The notes under the pieces are model-generated. The model saw only the letters and a list, made by a program, of their open reading frames with translations, had not been told where the DNA came from and searched no databases. From NCBI RefSeq assembly GCF_025466085.1, contig NZ_JANLOD010000008.1, positions 92,802 through 156,801 of the forward strand: a DNA stretch of 64,000 bases, in the 5' to 3' direction. Position numbers and translations under genes: made by a program. Source of the stretch: Pseudomonas sp. 14P_8.1_Bac3. GTDB lineage: Bacteria > Pseudomonadota > Gammaproteobacteria > Pseudomonadales > Pseudomonadaceae. Position 1 is the first letter of the stretch, and each line of letters begins with the position of its first letter. This document shows, one piece after another, positions 33,799 to 42,911 of the stretch.

Positions 33799-36081
33799 AT
33801 GTTCAGCTCCTTAGCCTCACTGAAAAGAAAACCCCTCGCCCGGCTCGCGCTGGCGATCACCCTGAGCACGTTGGGTCTGCCTTACTGGGCGGGCAATGCC
33901 GAGGCCCACGGTGGTCACGCCGAAATGGTGCCGCTGCAAGCGGGCCTTGAAGAATTCGGCGCCACGGTCAAATGGGACGACTACGCCGACCTGTTCGTGA
34001 TTGCCAAGGACGGCGTGTACCTCAAGGTCAAACCCGGCAGCAAAGTCGCGATGCTCAACGGCAAGCGCATGGAACTGACCGTTCCGGTGGTGTTCAAGGG
34101 CAAGACCGCCTACATGTCCAAGGACTTCATCAACCAGGTGTTCCAGTCCGGCCTGGACAAGACCTTCGTGGTCGAGACCCGCCCCAACCCGCTCAATCCG
34201 CTGAGCGCCGACGAAATCAACACGGCCGTCAACATCGTCAAGCAGTCCGAGCATTACAAACCCGGTTTCCGCTTCACCGAAGTGTCAGTCAACGAACCCC
34301 CGAAAGAACAGGTGTGGAATTTCGTCTACACCGGGCAGAGCGTTGCCCAGCCGCGCCAGGCGAATATCGTCGTGCTCGACGGCAAGCATGTGATCGAAAG
34401 CCTGGTCGACCTCGACAGCAAGACCCTCAAGTCGTGGAAACCGGTCGAAGGCGCCCACGGCATGGTCCTGCTGGATGATTTCGCCACGGTGCAGTCGGCC
34501 ATCGAAGCCAGCCCCGACTACGCCCAAGCCCTGGCCAAGCGCGGGATCACCGACGTGAAAAAGGTCGTGGCCACGCCGCTGACGGTGGGCTATTTCGACG
34601 GCAAGGACGGTCTCGCGCAGGACAAGCGTCTGCTGAAGATCGTCAGCTACCTGAACACCGGCGACGGCAACTACTGGGCGCACCCGATCGAGGGCCTGGT
34701 GGCAATTGTCGACCTGGAACAGAAGAAACTGATCAAGATCGAAGACGACGCGCTCATTCCGGTGCCGATGAAGCCGACGCCGTACGACGGGCGCGGGCGT
34801 AAAGGCACGTCGGTCAAGCCGCTGGAAATCATCGAGCCGGAAGGCAAGAACTACACCATCACCGGCAACAGCATTCATTGGCAGAACTGGGATTTCCACC
34901 TTCGCCTCGACTCGCGGGTAGGGCCGATCCTGTCCACCGTCACCTATGACGATAAGGGCAAGAAACGCAAAATCATGTACGAGGGCTCGCTGGGCGGCAT
35001 GATCGTTCCGTACGGCGATCCGGACGGCGGCTGGTATTTCAAGGCCTACCTCGACTCGGGCGACTACGGCATGGGCACCCTGACTTCGCCGATCGCCCGC
35101 GGCAAGGACGCGCCGGAAAACGCCGTGCTGCTGGACGCCACCCTCGCCGCCTACACCGGCGCACCGACCTCGATTCCGCGGGCGATGGCGGTGTTCGAGC
35201 GCTACGCCGGCCCGGAATACAAACACCAGGAAATGGGCCAGCCCAACCTCAGCACCCAACGGCGTGAACTGGTGGTGCGCTGGATCAGCACCGTCGGCAA
35301 CTACGACTACATCTTCGACTGGGTCTTCCAGCAGAACGGCACCCTCGGCATCGACGCCGGCGCCACAGGCATCGAAGCGGTCAAGGGGGTGAAATCGAAA
35401 ACCATGCACGAGGCCACGGCCAAGGAAGACACGCGCTACGGCACGTTGCTGGACCACAACATCGTCGGCACGACCCACCAGCACATCTACAACTTCCGCC
35501 TCGACCTGGACGTGGACGGCGAGAACAACTCACTGGTGGAAGTGAACCCGGTGGTGCTGCCGAACGACCGCGGCGGGCCTCGCACCAGCACCATGCAGAC
35601 CGAAAACAGGGTGGTCGGCACCGAGCAGCAGGCCGCGCAGAAATTCGACCCGTCGACCGTTCGCCTGCTGACCAATTTCGGCAAGGAAAACAAAGTCGGC
35701 AATCCGGTTTCCTATCAGTTGATCCCGTATGCCGGCGGCACGCACCCGGTGGCCAAGGGTGCCAATTTCGCCAAGGACGAATGGCTCTATCACCGCCTGA
35801 GCTTCATGGACAAGCAACTGTGGGTGACGCGCTATAACCCGGAGGAAAAGTACCCGGAAGGCAAATACCCGAACCGCTCGGACAAGGACTCGGGGCTGGG
35901 GCAGTTCACCCATGACAACCAGTCGATCGAGAACAGCGACGACGTGGTCTGGCTGACCACCGGCACCACCCACATCGCCCGGGCCGAGGAATGGCCGATC
36001 ATGCCGACCGAGTGGGTGCATGTGTTGCTGAAACCGTGGAATTTCTTTGATGAGACGCCGACGCTGAATCACCCTGAATAA
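33799..36081 (+). CDS. tynA: Copper-containing primary-amine oxidase
   Basis: This 760-residue periplasmic amine oxidase converts primary aromatic amines such as phenylethylamine and tyramine to aldehydes, with release of ammonia and hydrogen peroxide. The precursor of the topaquinone cofactor is Tyr502 in the signature TVGNYDYIFDW. A copper-ligand HxH pair is seen in GTTHQHIYNF, and the long N-terminal D1 domain typical of the E. coli enzyme is present. A signal peptide precedes GNAEAHGG. The length equals that of E. coli TynA. The feaR regulator gene lies 3 kb downstream, but feaB (the aldehyde dehydrogenase) is absent from this window. Confidence 0.95.
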   Translation: MFSSLASLKRKPLARLALAITLSTLGLPYWAGNAEAHGGHAEMVPLQAGLEEFGATVKWDDYADLFVIAKDGVYLKVKPGSKVAMLNGKRMELTVPVVFKGKTAYMSKDFINQVFQSGLDKTFVVETRPNPLNPLSADEINTAVNIVKQSEHYKPGFRFTEVSVNEPPKEQVWNFVYTGQSVAQPRQANIVVLDGKHVIESLVDLDSKTLKSWKPVEGAHGMVLLDDFATVQSAIEASPDYAQALAKRGITDVKKVVATPLTVGYFDGKDGLAQDKRLLKIVSYLNTGDGNYWAHPIEGLVAIVDLEQKKLIKIEDDALIPVPMKPTPYDGRGRKGTSVKPLEIIEPEGKNYTITGNSIHWQNWDFHLRLDSRVGPILSTVTYDDKGKKRKIMYEGSLGGMIVPYGDPDGGWYFKAYLDSGDYGMGTLTSPIARGKDAPENAVLLDATLAAYTGAPTSIPRAMAVFERYAGPEYKHQEMGQPNLSTQRRELVVRWISTVGNYDYIFDWVFQQNGTLGIDAGATGIEAVKGVKSKTMHEATAKEDTRYGTLLDHNIVGTTHQHIYNFRLDLDVDGENNSLVEVNPVVLPNDRGGPRTSTMQTENRVVGTEQQAAQKFDPSTVRLLTNFGKENKVGNPVSYQLIPYAGGTHPVAKGANFAKDEWLYHRLSFMDKQLWVTRYNPEEKYPEGKYPNRSDKDSGLGQFTHDNQSIENSDDVVWLTTGTTHIARAEEWPIMPTEWVHVLLKPWNFFDETPTLNHPE

Positions 36082-36092
36082 ACCCGCGCAAC

Positions 36093-36189
36093 CCTGTGGA
36101 AGCGGGCTGCCGGCGATGGCGATGGCGGTGGGTCAGTGCCATCGATGTTTCTGACTTACCGCCATCGCGAGCAGGCTCGCTCCTACAGG
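36093..36189. repeat. REPIN after tynA
   Basis: Two inverted REP arms (ctgtggaagcgggct at the left, gcaggctcgctcctacag at the right) flank a short spacer. The left arm is somewhat eroded. Confidence 0.7.
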
Positions 36190-36230
36190 TGATCTGCAGC
36201 GTCTGGCCCACCGCTTTCACGAGGGGTGTT

Positions 36231-36539
36231 TCATTGGCTCACCACAATCTTTCCGATCATCTGCGGATGCAGTGCACAGAAATACTCGTACTCCCCCGGT
36301 GTGTCGAACACCCAGGAAAAACTGTCATTCGTATCCAGCGCTCCGGAGCGAAATGCTTTGTGGGTTTCCGCCACCGTGTGGGGGATCTGATCGTCGTTCA
36401 CCCACGTCACTCTGGTGCCCACGGCAACGGTCAAATCCTTGGGCCCGAACATGAATTCCTTGATGTCGATTTTCACGTCCTGCGCCCACGCCGGCGTCGA
36501 CAGCATCAGGCCCATCACGGCTAACAATCGCATGTTCAT
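36231..36539 (-). CDS. Cupredoxin (plastocyanin/amicyanin-like)
   Basis: This 102-residue blue-copper protein has a signal peptide (MNMRLLAVMGLMLSTPAWA-QD). The copper ligands are visible: His in DDQIPHTV and the C-terminal cluster C-x2-H-x2-M in FCALHPQM. It probably carries electrons or copper in the periplasm. The ATG at 36539 has GGGGAGG 8 bases upstream. It lies 14 bases after the metallophosphoesterase gene and is surely in its operon, under the divergent ECF-type promoter. Its closeness to the copper amine oxidase suggests, but does not prove, a link. Confidence 0.92.
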   Translation of the reverse strand: MNMRLLAVMGLMLSTPAWAQDVKIDIKEFMFGPKDLTVAVGTRVTWVNDDQIPHTVAETHKAFRSGALDTNDSFSWVFDTPGEYEYFCALHPQMIGKIVVSQ

Positions 36540-36553
36540 CAAAGCCGCCTCCC

Positions 36554-37522
36554 CTAGACCAGCGTCGAATCAATCAACGCCAGCGGATGATCACCCTGGG
36601 TCGCGCGCACATCGGTGAGCCCCAGATAATTGCGCAACTGATCGGCCGCCACGGTCATCGGCCCCGGTGCCGGCGCAGTCCCCGGTGCGGGTTGTGGATA
36701 AGCCGTGCCCCGAGCCGTGTGGAAGGTGATATTGCCTTCGACCTTCTGGATAACCTGGTGAATGTGTCCGTTCAACACCGTCACCGAACCGTATTTGCGC
36801 AGCATCGCGATCGCCTGGTCGCCATCCTCGGTGCCCCAGCCCCACGGCTGGTAAATCGTCCACAACGGGATATGGGTGAACAGCACGATAGGTGTGCTGG
36901 TCGAGACCGCGCGCAAGTCATCCGCCAGCCACGCCAACTGATCGGCGCCGAGGGTTGCTTCATGGCCGGCCTGGAAGTCGAAGACATTCACCAAGGCAAT
37001 GAAATGCACGCCGTGGTCATCGAAGCTGTACCAGCCATTGCCTTTGGTGCCCTTGCCGTAGCGTTCGAGGTAGAGTTTTCCAGCGCCCTCGTCGAGTACA
37101 TCGTGTTCACCCGGCACGTAATGCACGGTAGACGGCAGGCCCTTGAGCAGTTGCGCGGCGGTGTCGAACTCCTCGGGCTTGGACAGGTGGGTGATGTCGC
37201 CGGTGTGCAGGATCAGCGACGGCCGTTTCGGCAGTGCGACGACCCTGTCGATTGCCACCTGCAAGGTCTTGACCGGCTCCGGATTGGCTTCCTTGTTGAA
37301 GCCGATATGCGAATCGCTGATCTGCACGAAGTGGAAGGTGCTGTCCAGCGCCTTGGGGTCGGCGACGTTGCCGGCGTCGTCCAGGGCAAAGGCCCGGGGA
37401 ATGCCACCGCTCAGGGCCCAGATCACCCCCACCCCGGCCCATGCCGAGCACTTCAGCAGCGTACGACGGTCGGGATCGAGCGGGCCGTCGGTGCGCCGCT
37501 GATGTTTTGATTGAATGTCCAT
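36554..37522 (-). CDS. Tat-exported metallophosphoesterase
   Basis: This 322-residue calcineurin-like phosphoesterase has a twin-arginine signal (RRTLLKCSAWAG) and the metal-site motifs in order: QISDSHIGF (DxH), HTGDITH (GD), PGEHDV (usually GNHD, here Glu replaces Asn), FTHIPL, and NGHIHQ (GHxH). It is likely periplasmic. Family members cleave phosphodiester or phosphomonoester bonds; the substrate is unknown. It shares an operon with the cupredoxin and is divergent from the ECF sigma gene, with a matching promoter motif at 37569-37597. Confidence 0.92.
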   Translation of the reverse strand: MDIQSKHQRRTDGPLDPDRRTLLKCSAWAGVGVIWALSGGIPRAFALDDAGNVADPKALDSTFHFVQISDSHIGFNKEANPEPVKTLQVAIDRVVALPKRPSLILHTGDITHLSKPEEFDTAAQLLKGLPSTVHYVPGEHDVLDEGAGKLYLERYGKGTKGNGWYSFDDHGVHFIALVNVFDFQAGHEATLGADQLAWLADDLRAVSTSTPIVLFTHIPLWTIYQPWGWGTEDGDQAIAMLRKYGSVTVLNGHIHQVIQKVEGNITFHTARGTAYPQPAPGTAPAPGPMTVAADQLRNYLGLTDVRATQGDHPLALIDSTLV

Positions 37523-37568
37523 CGGTATGTCCTCGCTGGCGAACTACAGTGATGTAGCTGACACGAGG

Positions 37569-37597
37569 TACAACCTTGTCGGACGAGTCTTTATTCC
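37569..37597 (-). promoter_or_regulatory. Putative ECF promoter for metallophosphoesterase operon
   Basis: On the minus strand it reads GGAATAAA, 14 bases, then GGTTGTA. It is the same layout as the plus-strand promoter 26 bases away that faces the sigma-factor gene. GGAA-type -35 elements are typical of ECF sigma factors. Confidence 0.6.
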
Positions 37598-37622
37598 GTG
37601 TCGAAAAATAAATTTTTCCCCG

Positions 37623-37651
37623 GGAATAAAACACCGCGTAACACGGTTATA
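37623..37651 (+). promoter_or_regulatory. Putative autoregulated ECF promoter
   Basis: GGAATAAA, 14 bases, then GGTTATA, ending 25 bases before the sigma-factor start codon. The match to the divergent promoter suggests the sigma factor reads both. Confidence 0.6.
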
Positions 37652-37676
37652 GGGGTGGGACGGTGCGGAAACCACT

Positions 37677-38189
37677 ATGAAGCGATTTGAGGAGCTGATT
37701 GCGCCCCACATGGACGCGGCCTACAACCTCGCGCGCTGGCTCACCGGCAACGACAGCGCCGCGCGCGATGTCGTGCAGGAAAGTGCCCTGCGCGCGTTCA
37801 GGTTTTTGCAGCGTTTCGCCGACGGCAACCCCAAGGCCTGGTTCCTGACCATCGTGCGCAACGAAAGCTACACCTGGCTCAAGGCCTCTGCCGGGCGCCA
37901 TTGGGTGGCGATCGATGACGAACTCTCGGCAGCAGACGCAGCGCTGAGCCACAGCCAGACCCCGGAGCTGCTGGCCATTCACACGGAAAACGCGGCACTG
38001 ATCCAGCAAGCGTTGTGCGCTCTGCCGCCGGTGTTTCGCGAGGTGATTATTCTCAAGGAACTCGAAGACATGCCCTACAAGGACATCGCCCTGGTGGTCG
38101 ACATCCCCATTGGCACCGTCATGTCGAGGCTGGCCCGGGCGCGCGCCCTGCTCAAGCTCGAACTATTGAAGTTGCACGATCATGAATGA
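37677..38189 (+). CDS. ECF sigma factor
   Basis: This 170-residue sigma-70-family protein of the ECF type has region 2 (about residues 10-75; AYNLARWLTGNDSAARDVVQ, with core-binding and -10 contacts) and region 4 (about 110-160; LPPVFREVIILKELEDMPYK, followed by the helix-turn-helix ending in GTVMSRLARAR). It overlaps the anti-sigma gene by 8 bases, so the pair is translationally coupled. Matching GGAATAAA-N14-GGTTRTA motifs in front of it and of the divergent metallophosphoesterase operon point to autoregulation and a small local regulon. Confidence 0.95.
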   Translation: MKRFEELIAPHMDAAYNLARWLTGNDSAARDVVQESALRAFRFLQRFADGNPKAWFLTIVRNESYTWLKASAGRHWVAIDDELSAADAALSHSQTPELLAIHTENAALIQQALCALPPVFREVIILKELEDMPYKDIALVVDIPIGTVMSRLARARALLKLELLKLHDHE

Positions 38190-38919
38190 ACTCGACTGCA
38201 CGGTTTGCCAGACACTGCTGCATGGCTACCTGGACAAGGAGCTTGACCCGCCAACGACAGCGACTGTGGCCGGGCATCTGGCCACGTGCGGCGAATGTGC
38301 GCGGTTGCATGATCAACTGAAGTTGCTGACGGTCAGTGTGAAGCGCCAGGCGACGTATTACGCGGCGCCGGCTGCGTTGACCGCCAGTGTGTTCGCCGCT
38401 GCTGCGCCGCCAAAGCGGGCCCTCGGGCGCTGGCGAAACGGGTTGGCACCGGCGTTTTCCGCAGCGGCGCTGGCCTTGGCACTCGTGCTCTATGTGGCCA
38501 CGCCGGGCAGCGAACAACCCTTGATGGAGGAGGCAGTCTCCAGCCACGTACGTTCGCTGATGGGTGAACATTTGAACGATGTGGTGTCGTCCGACCGGCA
38601 TACGGTCAAGCCCTGGTTCACCGGCAAACTCGACTTCTCGCCGCCGGTATTCGATTTCGCAGCGCAAGGGTTTCCGTTGCTGGGCGGGCGCCTGGATTAT
38701 CTGCAACACCAGACCACGGCGGCGCTGACCTATGGGCGGGCCAAGCACATCATCAATGTGTTTATCCTGCCGACAACGGAGGCCGACAAGGCACGGCAAA
38801 GCCAGACGATTCGTGGGTTTAACGTGGTGTCGTGGCAAGCCAGCCACATGCGTTTCGTGCTGGTTTCCGACGTGGAGAAAGGTGAGCTGGAGGCGTTCAG
38901 TCAGTTGCTCAACCTTTAA
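38182..38919 (+). CDS. Anti-sigma factor with zinc-finger (zf-HC2) domain
   Basis: This 245-residue protein starts with a zf-HC2 anti-sigma domain: C-x2-C near residue 6 and H-x3-C-x2-C in HLATCGEC. One membrane segment follows (about 90-108, AFSAAALALALVLYVA), then a periplasmic domain of about 130 residues. It should hold the upstream-encoded ECF factor inactive at the membrane until a signal is sensed outside or in the thiol/zinc site. The start overlaps the sigma gene by 8 bases. Confidence 0.92.
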   Translation: MNELDCTVCQTLLHGYLDKELDPPTTATVAGHLATCGECARLHDQLKLLTVSVKRQATYYAAPAALTASVFAAAAPPKRALGRWRNGLAPAFSAAALALALVLYVATPGSEQPLMEEAVSSHVRSLMGEHLNDVVSSDRHTVKPWFTGKLDFSPPVFDFAAQGFPLLGGRLDYLQHQTTAALTYGRAKHIINVFILPTTEADKARQSQTIRGFNVVSWQASHMRFVLVSDVEKGELEAFSQLLNL

Positions 38920-38942
38920 CGTTTCACGCCACAACACACAAC

Positions 38943-39036
38943 CCTGTGGGAGCGGGCTTGCTCGCGAACGCGGTGTGTCAGTCGACATCTTTGTTGCTGG
39001 AACACCGCGTTCGCGAGCAAGCCCGCTCCCACAGGG
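38943..39036. repeat. REPIN between anti-sigma gene and feaR
   Basis: There are near-perfect inverted arms of about 30 bases: cctgtgggagcgggcttgct at the left, its reverse complement at the right. It lies between convergent genes and may also end transcripts. Confidence 0.88.
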
Positions 39037-39049
39037 GTTCAGTGTTTCT

Positions 39050-39973
39050 TCAACGTGTTGAGGCGTGCTTTTTGCGGTACTCGCCCGGCGAAATGCCGAA
39101 GCGTGATTTGAACGCGGTGGAGAAGTAGCTCGAATCCGAAAACCCCCACGAATACCCCAGCGCCGACAACTTCAGCTCGGTGCGCGTCTGGCGCAGGGAT
39201 TCGGCGCACAAATCCAGCCGCCGATTCTTGATGTACCGCGCCACCACCAGGCCCTTCCTGGCGAACATCCGGTACAGCCCGCGCGTCGACATGCCGACCT
39301 CCCGCGCCAGCCATTCCGGGCACAACTCTTCCGAGCGGATGTGCTCATCAATAAAGCCCAACGTCTTGCGGAAGGTGCGCTCATGCACATCCGTGGAGTC
39401 TTCGCTGTGGCTGATCGCCGGACGCAGCAGGCTGACAACCGCCTCCAGCGTTGCTTCGCTTTCCGCCCGGCTCAGGCATTGCTGATGCGTGGCATCCAGA
39501 ATCAGCCGGTGCGAGAGCATGGCGATGGGTGATGTCGCGGCGATGCGGTGACCGCACTTGACCTGATTGAAGCGCAACGTTTGCTCGACCAGTTGCGACG
39601 GCAGGATCAGCGACAACTGCCGGGAATTTTCGCTGTAGGTGAAGTCGCTGGGGCGCGAGGCATCGATCAGCGTAATGTCGCCCGCCGACAACAACACCTT
39701 GTTGTCACCCTGGGCCATGCCAGCCGTACCGTCGAGCTGAAACACCGCGAAGTACTTGCCACCCTCGCCCGCCGCCACTTCCTGGGGCGTGCGGTACAGC
39801 CGAGCCTGGCGCGCATCGACAAAACTGAGCTTCAGGGCGCCGTCCCGGTGCTCGCGGATCTGACCGGCAAACCCCTCGCCCAGAGGTTGCGCGTTGAAGG
39901 CGCCACAGATCTGGTTGATCTGATGAATCCACTGATCGAAACCATCACGGCGCTGTGCAATTGAAGAAATCAT
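39050..39973 (-). CDS. feaR: AraC-family regulator FeaR
   Basis: This 307-residue protein has an N-terminal AraC-binding-like domain and a C-terminal double helix-turn-helix (LAREVGMSTRGLYRMFARKG and the GYSWGFSDSSYFSTAFK signature, about residues 215-300). It resembles FeaR, the activator of tynA and feaB for aromatic-amine use. Its position between tynA and the paa cluster fits that. The ATG at 39973 is chosen because GAGG lies just before it. It faces a REPIN and the anti-sigma gene at its 3' end. Confidence 0.88.
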   Translation of the reverse strand: MISSIAQRRDGFDQWIHQINQICGAFNAQPLGEGFAGQIREHRDGALKLSFVDARQARLYRTPQEVAAGEGGKYFAVFQLDGTAGMAQGDNKVLLSAGDITLIDASRPSDFTYSENSRQLSLILPSQLVEQTLRFNQVKCGHRIAATSPIAMLSHRLILDATHQQCLSRAESEATLEAVVSLLRPAISHSEDSTDVHERTFRKTLGFIDEHIRSEELCPEWLAREVGMSTRGLYRMFARKGLVVARYIKNRRLDLCAESLRQTRTELKLSALGYSWGFSDSSYFSTAFKSRFGISPGEYRKKHASTR

Positions 39974-40058
39974 GTCGGGCCTCACGCAGGCTTGTTTTTA
40001 TTATCTACGCCAATCCAAAGGTTCTCCTGAACGGTGAATCTTCCTGATCACCCGCGGG

Positions 40059-40982
40059 TTACTTCAGCCCGCCAAAACGTCGATAGAAGCTTTCGCCCAC
40101 GTCCGGCAACGGACCATCGGCGGTCTCCAGTGCGCTGTTCAACCATTCCTCGGCCTTGGCGTAGATCAGCCGGTAAATATTGCGGCACAACTGCCGGGCA
40201 GCACGCCCCTCCCAATCGCCGGGCAACAGTTCGTCGGGCAATTGCGGGTCGCGCAGCAGCAGCTTGCGGTACTCATGAATAAGCAGGACACGTGCCAGGA
40301 AGCAGTCCGACGGTTGCAGGTTTTCCTGCTCGCGAAGCGCTTGCCAGAGCGGCCGGAACAGCTGGATGAACTCGCTGTAATGGGCCGCCAGTTCCTCGAT
40401 GTTCCAGCTCTCGCGCACCTGCAGGCGCAGGGCCTTGGAGGCCAGTACGTCCTGCGCGGTGGTTTCAAAAACGATGGTGTCTTCCTGGGCCCCGAGGTCG
40501 AGCAGGGTCGCATTGACGTCGGCGCGGTCACTGCGCGGGCAGGCCAGCACGGCCGGCGAGATCGCACCAAAACCTTGCCATTCCAGTTCTTCGCGCACTT
40601 GTTTGCGCTTGTCCTGGGTCAACTGCGTCAACATCACCAGGCACCACGAGCCGTCCCACGCCGGAACGGTGGAGCTGTAGACCCGCTTGAAGGCCTTGTC
40701 GAACCGCCGGCGACCGGTGCCGGTCAGGCTGTAGTAACTGCGACGGCCGACCTTTTCAGCGGTCAGCCAACCTTCCTTGGTCAGGCGAAAAATCGAGGTG
40801 CGGATCAGCCGTTCATTGATGCCGACGGGCTCGAGCAATTGAATCAGGCTGCCCAGCCACACCGTGCCGCCGTGGGGTTCGATGGCGTCCCCGTACAGCG
40901 TGATGATCAGGGAGCTGGCGCGGATCGGCGTCTGCTCCTGGAAGCGGGTAATCAGTTGGTTCAGGGGTGTCAGGGACGACAT
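40059..40982 (-). CDS. paaX: PaaX-family repressor of phenylacetate catabolism
   Basis: This 307-residue PaaX-type regulator has an N-terminal winged helix (residues 15-85; SSLIITLYGDAIEPHGGTVW, LIRTSIFRLTKEGWL), the middle PaaX domain (SYYSLTGTGRRRFDKA), and the C-terminal PaaX_C domain. PaaX represses paa operons and is released by phenylacetyl-CoA. The gene follows paaY on the minus strand, with a REPIN between them. Candidate operators are the inverted repeats before paaF/paaY (41762-41801) and paaA (48591-48652). Confidence 0.95.
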   Translation of the reverse strand: MSSLTPLNQLITRFQEQTPIRASSLIITLYGDAIEPHGGTVWLGSLIQLLEPVGINERLIRTSIFRLTKEGWLTAEKVGRRSYYSLTGTGRRRFDKAFKRVYSSTVPAWDGSWCLVMLTQLTQDKRKQVREELEWQGFGAISPAVLACPRSDRADVNATLLDLGAQEDTIVFETTAQDVLASKALRLQVRESWNIEELAAHYSEFIQLFRPLWQALREQENLQPSDCFLARVLLIHEYRKLLLRDPQLPDELLPGDWEGRAARQLCRNIYRLIYAKAEEWLNSALETADGPLPDVGESFYRRFGGLK

Positions 40983-41028
40983 GGGCGTACCGAGCTGAAA
41001 AAAGAAAAGGAATATACCGAAAGCATGA

Positions 41029-41126
41029 CCCCTGTGGGAGCGAGCCTGCTCGCGATGGCGGTGTGTCCGCCGCCATAAAAGGTGGATGCCCTACCGTATT
41101 CGCGAGCAAGCCCGCTCCCACAGGGG
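41029..41126. repeat. REPIN between paaY and paaX
   Basis: REP arms cctgtgggagcgagcctgct and the inverted gcaagcccgctcccacaggg flank a short spacer. It sits inside what would otherwise be a paaY-paaX transcript. Confidence 0.85.
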
Positions 41127-41136
41127 GGCTCGGTGC

Positions 41137-41733
41137 TCATGAAGCACTGCCTTTGGGCCGCAACCCGCTGTCGCTGATGCGCGGGCGGTCGGGTTCCGGT
41201 TCGGTCAGCGGCTCACAGACCTGCATCTGTTCCAGGCAACGCTGGGCCAGTTGCTGGTACGCGCGGGTGCCCTCTTGTTTCCACGCCACCTCCTGATCGC
41301 TGAGGGTGCGCTTGACGCTGGCCGGCGCGCCCATGACCAGCGACTGCTCGGGGCATTCGAAGCCGGCCTTGACGAAGGCCGCCGCCGAAACAAAAGAACG
41401 CGCGCCGATCCGTGCATTGTCCATCACCACCGCATTCATCCCCACCAGCGCGTCGGCACCGACCCGGCAACCGTGCAGCACCGCGCCATGACCGATGTGG
41501 CCGTTGCGCTCGACCACGGTGTCGCTGTCCGGAAAACCGTGCATCACGCAGGTGTCCTGAAGATTGGCGCCCTCCTCCAGGACGATCCGGCCGAAATCCC
41601 CACGCAGGCTGGCCAGCGGTCCGACGTAGCAATGCGGCCCGACAATCACATCACCGATCAACACGGCCGACGGGTGAACGTAAGCGGTGGGATCGACCAC
41701 CGGGGTCAAGCCATCGAGGCTGTAGCAGGTCAT
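41137..41733 (-). CDS. paaY: PaaY thioesterase, left-handed beta-helix family
   Basis: This 198-residue hexapeptide-repeat protein is of the gamma-carbonic-anhydrase-like family. Repeat turns such as [20 protein letters not shown] and [20 protein letters not shown] build the beta-helix, and metal-type histidines are present ([17 protein letters not shown]). In phenylacetate catabolism PaaY hydrolyses CoA esters that build up from ring-opening by-products. The ATG at 41733 is preceded by AAGGAA 9 bases away; an upstream frame adds 17 residues without support. It is divergent from paaF. Confidence 0.92.
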   Translation of the reverse strand: MTCYSLDGLTPVVDPTAYVHPSAVLIGDVIVGPHCYVGPLASLRGDFGRIVLEEGANLQDTCVMHGFPDSDTVVERNGHIGHGAVLHGCRVGADALVGMNAVVMDNARIGARSFVSAAAFVKAGFECPEQSLVMGAPASVKRTLSDQEVAWKQEGTRAYQQLAQRCLEQMQVCEPLTEPEPDRPRISDSGLRPKGSAS

Positions 41734-41761
41734 GGGTGGTTTCCTTTCTGGCGCATTCACA

Positions 41762-41801
41762 AAGCGATGCGGATACAGACTCATTTTGTATCACATCGCT
41801 T
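41762..41801. promoter_or_regulatory. Putative PaaX operator in the paaY/paaF control region
   Basis: AAGCGATG-CG-GATACA is followed after 9 bases by TGTATC-A-CATCGCTT, an almost perfect inverted repeat. The same words (AAGCGATACA / TGTATCGCTT) form the repeat before paaA. Two further GTATCAC words lie at 41826 and 41996 in the same region. Confidence 0.6.
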
Positions 41802-42094
41802 TTACCAGTACAAAGCAGAAAAACCGTATCACTTGATAATCCCATTGCCCCAGCCGTTCGGCGACGTTGGAAAACCCGGCTTAAAGCCAATAAAACTGGC
41901 TATTCCAGCAGAACAGAAGGCTCATTAAGTCCCACGACTAAAAACCACAGCTCGACCAATAAGACACATTAAATCAATTTTATTATTGCATTTGCGTATC
42001 ACGTTGCAGGTATACTCGGGCAAAACCGGCCCACCGCGCCGATCCAATAATGAGCCGGCATCACAGCCGAGCGTGCACCGTGAGGGCATCCGCC

Positions 42095-42868
42095 ATGCCT
42101 CTAACCCTTGCCGTCGATATCATCGCGCCGGGCGTTCGCCTGATTACCCTGCAGCGCCCGCAAGCGTTGAATGCCCTGACCACCGAATTGCTCGGAGAAC
42201 TGGCCGAGGAACTGAGCAGCGCCGAAGCCGATCCCGACACCCGCGTCGTGGTCCTGACCGGCAGCCGCAAGGCCTTCGCGGCCGGCGCCGACATCAAGGA
42301 AATGGCCGAGCGCAACCTGGTCGGCATCCTTAACGACCCGCGCCAGGCGTCGTGGCACACCATCACCCGCTTCAACAAACCAATGATCGCCGCCGTCAAC
42401 GGCTTCGCCTTGGGCGGTGGCTGTGAACTGGCGATGCACGCCGACATCATCATCGCCGGCGAAGACGCCCGTTTCGGCCAGCCGGAAATCAACCTCGGGA
42501 TCATGCCCGGCGCCGGTGGCACCCAGCGCCTGCTGCGCGCCGTCGGCAAATCCATGGCCATGCAAATGGTCCTGACCGGCGAGTCGATCGATGCGCGCCA
42601 GGCCCAGCGGGCCGGCCTGATCAGCGAAGTGACCCAGCCGGAATTCACCGTCGACCGCGCCCTGCAGATCGCCCGCACCATCGCCGCCAAGGCGCCGCTG
42701 GCGGTGCGTCTGGCCAAGGAGGCGCTGCTCAAGGCGATGGACACCGACCTCGCCAGCGGCCTGCGTTTCGAGCGTCACGCTTTCACCGTGCTGGCCGGCA
42801 CCCGCGACCGCGATGAAGGCATCCGGGCCTTCCAGGAAAAGCGCACGCCGACCTTCACCGGCGAGTAA
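42095..42868 (+). CDS. paaF: 2,3-dehydroadipyl-CoA hydratase PaaF
   Basis: This 257-residue crotonase-family protein hydrates 2,3-dehydroadipyl-CoA in the lower phenylacetate pathway. The oxyanion-hole segment (KAFAAGADIKEMAE) and the catalytic-glutamate region (GQPEINLGIMPGAGGTQRL) are canonical. The ATG at 42095 has GAGGG before it. It is the first gene of paaFGHIJK and is read from the region shared with paaY, which has a TATACT -10-like hexamer near 42010. Confidence 0.95.
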   Translation: MPLTLAVDIIAPGVRLITLQRPQALNALTTELLGELAEELSSAEADPDTRVVVLTGSRKAFAAGADIKEMAERNLVGILNDPRQASWHTITRFNKPMIAAVNGFALGGGCELAMHADIIIAGEDARFGQPEINLGIMPGAGGTQRLLRAVGKSMAMQMVLTGESIDARQAQRAGLISEVTQPEFTVDRALQIARTIAAKAPLAVRLAKEALLKAMDTDLASGLRFERHAFTVLAGTRDRDEGIRAFQEKRTPTFTGE

Positions 42869-42911
42869 CCCGCCGAGCCCAATGAATTCGAACGACCTTT
42901 CAGAGAGCGCC

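Noticed and set aside
34285..35484. 399-codon minus-strand frame inside tynA
   Set aside because: Shadow of the amine oxidase gene, which carries the topaquinone signature on the plus strand.
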